Source of the DNA: an uncultured Candidatus Melainabacteria bacterium
GTDB lineage: Bacteria > Cyanobacteriota > Vampirovibrionia > Gastranaerophilales > Gastranaerophilaceae
Assembly (NCBI GenBank): GCA_934754425.1
Contig: CAKVIN010000027.1
Span: 1-19,227, forward strand
DNA length: 19,227 nt
Reading direction: 5' to 3'
The position numbers were made by a program, and so were the translations under genes. Positions 13,744 through 19,227 of the stretch are shown piece by piece; positions within the stretch are counted from its first letter, which is position 1; every line of letters begins with the position of its first letter. The notes under the pieces were generated by a model. It did not search any database. It was given only the letters and a program-made list of their open reading frames with translations, and was not told the DNA's origin.

Positions 13744-14832
13744 TTAATTTTCTACGTATTCTCTTAATCGTTTACTACGATTTGGATGACGTAATTTTCT
13801 TAAAGCCTTAGCTTCAATCTGTCTGATACGTTCACGAGTTACACCAAACAATTGACCAACTTCTTCCAATGTTCTTTGGCGACCATCATCCATACCGAAA
13901 CGTAATCTCAATACATCTCTTTCTCTTGGAGATAATGTACAAAGAACTTCAGCTAAGTCTTCTCTTAGTAATTCAGAAGCAACAGTCTTAATTGGAGCAT
14001 CTGCTTCTTTATCTTCAATAAAATCACCTAATCTTGAATCTTCTTCTTTACCGATTGGTGTTTCTAAAGATAGAGGTTCTTGAGCGATTTTAACAATTTC
14101 TCTCAATTTAGAAATTGAAACACCCATTTCTGAAGCTAATTCTTCCTCAGTTGGTTTTCTAGAAAGTTCTTGAGCCAATCTTCTTGTAACTTTTTTCAAT
14201 TTATTGATTGTTTCAACCATGTGAACAGGAATACGAATTGTTCTTGCTTGATCGGCAATTGCTCTTGTAATTGCTTGTCTAATCCACCAAGTTGCATAAG
14301 TTGAGAACTTAAAACCTCTTTCGTGGTCGAATTTTTCAGCGGCTCTGATTAAACCTAAGTTACCTTCTTGAATAAGATCTAAGAAAAGCATGCCACGACC
14401 TACATATTTTTTAGCAATACTTACAACTAATCTTAAGTTTGCTTGAACCAATTTTCTTTTAGCGATAGCTCCAGGAGTACCACCTTGTATAATTTTTCTT
14501 GCTAATTCAATTTCTTCACTTGTAGATAAAAGTTTGATTCTACCAATTTCTCTTAAATACAATCTTACAGGGTCTTCTACTGCAACTCCTTTTGGAGCTT
14601 CTGTTTCCAAATCTGATTCTCTAGCATGATCAGAAGAATCCATCATGTAAAAATCATCACTTTTAATACCGCCCAATTTAGAAGAAGTAATAATATCTTC
14701 AATATTATCAGTTCCTAAATCAGTTTCGATATAATCAACTGATTCATCTTTTTCAGCATCATAATCTAACAAATCCATATTTTCGTCTTCTACGCTTACT
14801 ACTGATGAATGTGAATTTCTTTTTTGGGTCAT
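13744..14832 (-). CDS. rpoD: Primary sigma factor of RNA polymerase (RpoD/SigA)
   Basis: This protein directs RNA polymerase to housekeeping promoters. It has an acidic N-terminus of about 80 residues. Region 1.2 starts EDPVRLYLREIGRIKLL (86-102), a wording close to cyanobacterial SigA. Region 2 is at about 125-195, with 2.4 in TWWIRQAITRAIADQ (181-195). Region 3 runs to about 280. Region 4 is at 290-355, with the -35 helix-turn-helix TLEEVGQLFGVTRERIRQIE (321-340). The length of 362 residues and the absence of the large 1.1/non-conserved insert are as in cyanobacteria and Firmicutes. The start codon shares its A with the dnaG stop (TAATG), with GGAGAT just upstream, so translation is coupled. 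The promoters in this window fit its expected specificity. Confidence 0.97.
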   Translation of the reverse strand: MTQKRNSHSSVVSVEDENMDLLDYDAEKDESVDYIETDLGTDNIEDIITSSKLGGIKSDDFYMMDSSDHARESDLETEAPKGVAVEDPVRLYLREIGRIKLLSTSEEIELARKIIQGGTPGAIAKRKLVQANLRLVVSIAKKYVGRGMLFLDLIQEGNLGLIRAAEKFDHERGFKFSTYATWWIRQAITRAIADQARTIRIPVHMVETINKLKKVTRRLAQELSRKPTEEELASEMGVSISKLREIVKIAQEPLSLETPIGKEEDSRLGDFIEDKEADAPIKTVASELLREDLAEVLCTLSPRERDVLRLRFGMDDGRQRTLEEVGQLFGVTRERIRQIEAKALRKLRHPNRSKRLREYVEN

Positions 14833-16712
14833 TATTTATCTCCAGTCCTTAATTTTATTTTATCTCTAAGTTGCATTTGAGCCTTTAACGCTTCAATTTC
14901 GTCGTCATTTACCTGTTTATATTGTTGGCGTATTTTTTCGGCTTCTTTATCTTGATAACATCTTTTTAATCTTACAACATTTTCTCTAACTGCCCTTTCA
15001 AACTCTGCCGGCTCCAGACCATTAAACGCTTCGGAGAGTCCTACAATATCTGTTAGTATTTGGGTCAAGTTATCATCCTCAATGAATTCTGTATACAAAT
15101 GTTTAGTCAATTCCTTAACATTATTTATTGTACACGATAATTTGTCAATTGTATCTTTTACAATTATTAACTTTTCATCTTGGATAATATTTTCAGGTAA
15201 CAATTCTTTTAGTTGTTGAAAACTTAAAGCATTGTCATTTGCTAAAAAACAACTCAACAAATTTTTTTGCGCTTTTATCTCAAATTGTGAAGAATTTGTT
15301 ACAACTTTTTTATTTAATTGTAATCTACCTTCTCTCTCAAACTCTCTTTCACTCTTGCTAAGTTCCTTTAATATTGCGTTTTCATCAATGCTAAGAACTT
15401 CTGATACCATCTTAACATATTCTGTTTGAATAATCTTATTGTGAACATCTTTCAAAATTTCTAATATTTGTTCTACAAGCATGGCTTTTTCTTGCGGTGT
15501 TTTTGCAGAATTTTTGTTTTGCAAAATATTATTTAATAAAAAATCAATCAAAAGCGGAGCATTATTAATATATTCTTTAAAAACATCACCGCCCATTGTT
15601 CTTATAAATTCATCCGGATCTTTTCCTTGAGGTGGAGATACTACACGAATTTCACAAGCATACTTGTTATCAACCCCAGAAGATATATGACTTTCGTCAA
15701 ATTGTTTAACTTCACCCAACGCAGAAAGAGTTTCTTTAATAACAGAACTTCCACGCTTTGTTGCATTTATACCGGCTTTATCAGTATCAAAAGATAAAAA
15801 TATTCGTCTTGATTTTGTATATCTGGAAAGGAGTCTTACGTGGTCGTGAGTTAACGCTGTTCCACAAGAAGCCACTGCATTTTCTACCCCATGCGCTTGA
15901 GCTGATATTACGTCAAAATATCCTTCCATAACAAGCACGCCATCATTTTCTTTTATAGATTGTTGTGCTGTATAGAGCCCAAACAACAATTTACTCTTAT
16001 TATATATTAGAGAGTCGGATGAGTTTAAGTATTTTGGATTTTGTCCTTCATCCACAGCACGAGCTCCAAAAGCCACGTATTCGCCGTTCTCATTTTGAAT
16101 AGGAATAATTATTCTATTTCTAAATCTATCAATCCAACCACCGGAATTCGATTTTAGAATTAATCCTGCTTTTTCTAAAATCTCATCTTTAAATTCTTTT
16201 TTTAATTCTTTATAAAGTGTATCGTATTTATTTGGAGCCCAACCTAGCGTGAATCTATCAATAACAGAATCATCAACACTTCTAGCTCTAAGTGCAGTCA
16301 TCGCTTTTCCGGAATCTTCTGCACTTCTCAATTGTTGATGATAAAACTTCGCAGCTTTTTCGCATGCCTTAATCATTTCTTTTTTCTGATTTTTAGTATC
16401 AGAAGAAGCATGATATTTAGTAGGTAATTCTATTCCGTATTTTTCTGCAAGTTCTAAAATTACGTCTTTGTATTCTCTGTTTTGAATTTTTACAAGAAAA
16501 TGTAAAGCATCTCCACCTGCACCACAAGAAAAGCATTTAAATATACCTTTTGAAGGGCTAACAGACATAGAAGGTTTTTTGTCATTATGAAAAGGACAGA
16601 TTCCCCAATAATTGGCTCCGCTCTTTTTTAAAACAACATATTGTGAAATTACATCTACTATATCCAGCCGGTCTTTAATTTGCGAAATAACATCTTCGAA
16701 TGTGTTTACCAT
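14832..16712 (-). CDS. dnaG: DNA primase
   Basis: DnaG makes RNA primers for replication. The CHC2 zinc domain has Cys39 and His42 in CPFH, and Cys60 and Cys63 in CFSC. The core follows, with the TOPRIM motif EGYFDV (263-268) and metal-binding DTDKAG (309-314). GKDPDEFI (363-370) ends the core, and the helical C-terminal domain that contacts the replicative helicase fills the rest (626 residues). About 25 residues (331-355) between DTDKAG and GKDPDEF look like a small insertion. It is co-transcribed with rpoD. The rpsU of the classic rpsU-dnaG-rpoD operon is missing. No Shine-Dalgarno precedes ATG 16712, and the -10 box lies 6 nt before it, so the mRNA is probably leaderless. Confidence 0.96.
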   Translation of the reverse strand: MVNTFEDVISQIKDRLDIVDVISQYVVLKKSGANYWGICPFHNDKKPSMSVSPSKGIFKCFSCGAGGDALHFLVKIQNREYKDVILELAEKYGIELPTKYHASSDTKNQKKEMIKACEKAAKFYHQQLRSAEDSGKAMTALRARSVDDSVIDRFTLGWAPNKYDTLYKELKKEFKDEILEKAGLILKSNSGGWIDRFRNRIIIPIQNENGEYVAFGARAVDEGQNPKYLNSSDSLIYNKSKLLFGLYTAQQSIKENDGVLVMEGYFDVISAQAHGVENAVASCGTALTHDHVRLLSRYTKSRRIFLSFDTDKAGINATKRGSSVIKETLSALGEVKQFDESHISSGVDNKYACEIRVVSPPQGKDPDEFIRTMGGDVFKEYINNAPLLIDFLLNNILQNKNSAKTPQEKAMLVEQILEILKDVHNKIIQTEYVKMVSEVLSIDENAILKELSKSEREFEREGRLQLNKKVVTNSSQFEIKAQKNLLSCFLANDNALSFQQLKELLPENIIQDEKLIIVKDTIDKLSCTINNVKELTKHLYTEFIEDDNLTQILTDIVGLSEAFNGLEPAEFERAVRENVVRLKRCYQDKEAEKIRQQYKQVNDDEIEALKAQMQLRDKIKLRTGDK

Positions 16713-16718
16713 AATAAT

Positions 16719-16727
16719 ATTCTAGCA
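16719..16727 (-). promoter_or_regulatory. Extended -10 promoter of dnaG-rpoD
   Basis: TGCTAGAAT (minus strand 16727-16719) matches TGnTATAAT at 8 of 9 relevant positions or nearly so; no good -35 is seen. Six bases (ATTATT) separate it from the ATG, putting the predicted start on the A at 16712. Confidence 0.55.
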
Positions 16728-16781
16728 CAAAAAGAAAGAATAATTGTTGAGGTCGAAACCCCTAGTGTCATTCTAGCATCC

Positions 16782-16808
16782 AGTATGTCAGGCAATGCCT
16801 GACATACT
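16782..16808. repeat. 27-nt near-perfect palindrome
   Basis: AGTATGTCAGGCA (16782-16794), one A, then TGCCTGACATACT (16796-16808). It lies in the dnaG/17000 divergent gap. Just before it, GTGTCATTCTAGCATCCAG resembles a degraded CGTCATTCTGAGC...ATCCAG repeat. A broken relative, GTCAGGCACTGTCTAAC, occurs at 18963-18979. Confidence 0.8.
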
Positions 16809-16866
16809 ATTGTCATTTTTTGTCAATTGTTAAGCAAAAAATAAAATTGTTACAATTGGCGCAAAC

Positions 16867-16897
<31 letters not shown>

Positions 16898-16999
16898 AGA
16901 TTAGCGCAAAATTACAAAATCGTCCTAAAGTTTTTCAAAAATATGCCGTTATATATAACACAATAAGATGGAAGTACGTAAAATTTTAAGGAGCAAAAC

Positions 17000-18649
17000 A
17001 TGACAGAGATTAACCCAATATTGAAAAACACTTCTGCTTACAAAATTGCAGAAAATTTGGACAAACAAGATGGCAATTCTGATGGAAAAATTAACAAATC
17101 CATATGGAATGAATTTATAAAAGACAAAGGTGGTAAAGAAGTACAAGAATTTATCAGTGTTGAAGATGCTATGAAATCAATTACAGCTTATGCTGTTCGT
17201 ACTGCAAAAACTGCACAAACTACTGCTAATGATTTGGGTGAAAAATGGTTAAAAGCAACTCCTGAAACAAAACCGGATACTACAGGTACTACAGAAAATA
17301 CAGATAGTACTGAAAATACAGACAGCGCAGGTGATGTTCAAAAAGGCGAACAAACTGATGCAGCACAAAACACTAAAAGAAGTGGTTCAGCAGAAAAACC
17401 CGAAGCAACGAATAATACCGGAGATGATAATGCTGCAAAAGTAGCGGCTGCAAAAGCACAAGGTTTAAGAGCTACTTATAATCCAAAGTTTTATTATAGC
17501 GAAACAGAGAAAGAACATTACAAATGGAATCCGAAGTCTAAAACATTTATAAAACATCCAAACATTGCATATTTTAATAAAGACCAAAGTTATGTAAAAA
17601 AATTTAAAAACAAAGATGGTTCATCAAATGTAATCAATTATTCTGCAGATGGATATCCAACCAGAATGCAAGCTAGAAATTGGAAAAATCAAGCTTATCT
17701 AAACAAAAATTTTGCAGCCAAAAAACTTGACTTACAACCGACTTATGCAACAAAAACAGAAGGTATTTATTGCGATAAAGCCAAAATGCATTACAAATGG
17801 AATGAAAAGACACACGCTTTTGATTTGTTGGATACAAATACAAGATTCGTGACAAAAAATGGTCAAAATTATGGAAAAGATACAAAAGGTACTATTACAG
17901 ATTATCCTAATGGTACAAGAAAAGAAGTTGTAAAAGATGGTAATGGTATTGAAGAAAGAATCTATAATGCTAAAGGAAAATTGCAAACAAAAATAAATAA
18001 AGATAAAAAAGGTAAGTTGATTATTAGATATGATCATTCATACGATAATAATGGAAATCGTATAAAATGTATAGGGAAAGATAGTGCCGGAAAAATAAAA
18101 GAAACGTATTATTATAAATATCAAAATGGAAAGTTGGCAAAAACGGAAACTACAAACTACGAAAATGGAAAGAAAACGTCAGTATACCATACAGATGCCA
18201 ATGAAAATATAATTTATAAAGAAGCTTATAAAAATGGTGTTAAAACTGATTCTTGGAATTATAAATACGATAACGGAAAGGAGATTGGTGGTACAAGACA
18301 GTGCTTTAACGAAGATGGTACAATAGGTGAAATTATTGATTATGAATTGGATGACAATGGTAATGAAACAAAAACAGTGCATAAAGATGCTTCCGGTAAT
18401 GTAAAAAGTACAGTTTATTGGACAGTAAGAGCTGATGGCAAAGATACGGCTAAAAAAACAACTGACGCAAGTGGAAAAACTACCGAAACAAGAGAATATA
18501 AATATGATGCCAATGGTAATGAAATAAAACAAATTCGAAAAGGTCCGGATGGAAAAATAACTGATGTTTGGGAAACTAAATATAATACTGATGGCAGCAT
18601 AAAAGAAGAAATCCACAAAGATGGTAAAGGCAATGTGATAAAAGATTAA
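17000..18649 (+). CDS. EF-hand-like and YD-repeat-like protein of unknown function
   Basis: The 549-residue protein has no Sec signal. Near the start is one calcium-loop-like motif, DGNSDGKIN (24-32: Asp24, Asn26, Asp28, Gly29, Asn32). The twelfth loop position is Ile, not Glu, so binding is uncertain. Residues 88-145 are a Thr/Asp/Asn/Glu-rich linker. Two related units follow, each with an HYKWN core (173-177 and 264-268) and a TY.(P/T)K start (159 and 248), about 90 residues apart. From about 315 to the end are repeats of roughly 20-27 residues (YDNNGNRIK, DSAGKIKETYYYKY, YDANGNEIK, YNTDGSIKEE), like the YD/RHS repeats of bacterial surface and toxin-delivery proteins. TAAGGAGC precedes the ATG and a terminator follows. 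No toxin-like C-terminus is attached, and the last repeat simply ends. Surface location is a guess. Confidence 0.85.
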   Translation: MTEINPILKNTSAYKIAENLDKQDGNSDGKINKSIWNEFIKDKGGKEVQEFISVEDAMKSITAYAVRTAKTAQTTANDLGEKWLKATPETKPDTTGTTENTDSTENTDSAGDVQKGEQTDAAQNTKRSGSAEKPEATNNTGDDNAAKVAAAKAQGLRATYNPKFYYSETEKEHYKWNPKSKTFIKHPNIAYFNKDQSYVKKFKNKDGSSNVINYSADGYPTRMQARNWKNQAYLNKNFAAKKLDLQPTYATKTEGIYCDKAKMHYKWNEKTHAFDLLDTNTRFVTKNGQNYGKDTKGTITDYPNGTRKEVVKDGNGIEERIYNAKGKLQTKINKDKKGKLIIRYDHSYDNNGNRIKCIGKDSAGKIKETYYYKYQNGKLAKTETTNYENGKKTSVYHTDANENIIYKEAYKNGVKTDSWNYKYDNGKEIGGTRQCFNEDGTIGEIIDYELDDNGNETKTVHKDASGNVKSTVYWTVRADGKDTAKKTTDASGKTTETREYKYDANGNEIKQIRKGPDGKITDVWETKYNTDGSIKEEIHKDGKGNVIKD

Positions 18650-18661
18650 ACATCATATTTT

Positions 18662-18692
18662 TGGGTGCACATAATTGTGCACCCATTTATTC
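18662..18692 (+). terminator. Terminator of the gene ending at 18649
   Basis: A perfect 9-bp stem, TGGGTGCAC (18662-18670) with GTGCACCCA (18677-18685), has loop ATAATT and is followed by TTTATTCTT. Confidence 0.85.
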
Positions 18693-18719
18693 TTACTTAT
18701 ACCTAGCCGCTTCTCTACC

Positions 18720-18935
18720 CGTCATTGCGAGCGTTTTTCACTTCACTTTCAAATGTGTAGTGTAACCTACAAGCCAGTAAGTGTAATGTAAAACGAAGCA
18801 ATCCAGTCGCCAGGCTGGTAGGATGACATTAAATAAAAAAAAACAATCAAATGCTAAAGTAATGGATTGCCACGAAAATTCTCTAAATTCTAATCAAAAC
18901 TACAAGCCCAAAATTATAATTTTCTCGCAATGACG
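18720..18935. repeat. MITE-like element with 12-bp terminal inverted repeats
   Basis: The 216-bp element begins CGTCATTGCGAG (18720-18731) and ends with its exact complement CTCGCAATGACG (18924-18935). Inside are CGAAGCAATCCAG and, in the opposite sense, TGGATTGCCACG. This vocabulary (CGTCATTGCGAG..GAAGCAATCC) belongs to a common class of short palindromic bacterial repeats. Extra sequence separates GAGCG from CGAAGCAATCC. No ORF. Confidence 0.8.
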
Positions 18936-18956
18936 TGGCACTACAATAGACAAAAA

Positions 18957-19067
18957 TTGTAAGTCAGGCACTGTCTAACAATAACAATAAAAATTTGTAT
19001 TGTTTTGCAATGTTTTAAACAAAAAAAGTCAGGTAGTATGAGAAAAGTGGAAGCAGTTCCCACACTA
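18957..19067. repeat. Remnants of palindromic repeats
   Basis: GTCAGGCACTGTCTAAC (18963-18979) is a degraded version of the palindrome at 16782-16808. Further on, GTAGTATGAGAA pairs imperfectly with GTTCCCACACTAC (stem within about 19032-19067, loop AAGTGGAAGCA). No gene or promoter is evident. Confidence 0.45.
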
Positions 19068-19089
19068 CATATTTGTTCTTTTTTTCAAA

Positions 19090-19191
19090 AAGCTGGATTT
19101 CTCGGGCTTAATCAGCCCTCAAAATGACGCAGGACTTGTTAGCTTGGCGCTTTCGTCATTCTGAGCCCGATTAGGGCGAAGAATCCAGCTT
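19090..19191. repeat. Second inverted-repeat element, about 102 bp
   Basis: The left arm AAGCTGGATT...GGGCT...CAAAATGACG faces the right arm CGTCATTCTGAGCCCGAT, TAGGGCGAAGAATCCAGCTT. The arms are mostly complementary around the centre CAGGACTTGTTAGCTTGGCG. CGTCATTCTGAGC...GAAGAATCC is again a known class of short dispersed bacterial repeat. The element is distinct from, but clustered with, the one at 18720-18935. Confidence 0.8.
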
Positions 19192-19227
19192 GTGATTAAC
19201 TATTTTCAGTGCTATTTTTTTATATTT

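Overview
The window is AT-rich bacterial DNA. It carries a chromosomal housekeeping block with an accessory, repeat-rich stretch at each end. The best guess for the source is a gut member of the non-photosynthetic sister group of Cyanobacteria (Vampirovibrionia/Melainabacteria, order Gastranaerophilales). That rests on a cyanobacterial-type primary sigma factor, a CtpA-type S41 protease, low GC, and an EF-hand plus YD-like-repeat protein of a kind I associate with these genomes. It is an inference and needs a database search.

Positions 1-1776 are accessory and contain no ordinary-sized intact protein gene. They hold: the decayed start of a type I restriction gene (hsdR, two in-frame stops) abutting a frameshifted zinc-ribbon remnant; tRNA-Arg(ACG) on the minus strand with its promoter and terminator; a possible small RNA with a G-free stretch and a 10-codon ORF; a dispersed-repeat copy; tRNA-Gln(TTG); and a compact unit at about 1337-1573. 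I read this last unit as a candidate type I toxin-antitoxin locus. It has a 26-residue hydrophobic peptide with a near-perfect Shine-Dalgarno, long-range complementarity within its mRNA, and a convergent antisense RNA driven by a TTGAAA-17-TATAAT promoter. It is the most interesting part of the window.

Positions 1777-7256 are plus-strand housekeeping: ctpA overlapping recJ, then yebC, ybaB and recR (proteolysis, DNA repair, translation/regulation). Octamer repeats lie either side of recR. Positions 7257-7900 hold four tandem copies of a 104-113 bp repeat, ending in a perfect hairpin at the stop of a small minus-strand gene of unknown function (7894-8181). Divergent from it are a membrane glycosyltransferase (GT2) and apt.

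Positions 10397-16712 are all minus strand: a secreted glycine-zipper protein, yqeK and nadD (overlapping), udp behind a strong promoter, and dnaG-rpoD coupled by a TAATG junction. Both dnaG and the glycine-zipper gene have an extended or consensus -10 box exactly 6 nt before the ATG and no Shine-Dalgarno, so they look leaderless.

Positions 16713-19227 hold a 27-nt palindrome, a (GTA)10 microsatellite, a 549-residue EF-hand/YD-repeat-like protein and its terminator, then a cluster of MITE-like inverted-repeat elements that carry no genes. Everything was read by eye; no alignment, folding or database search was run.
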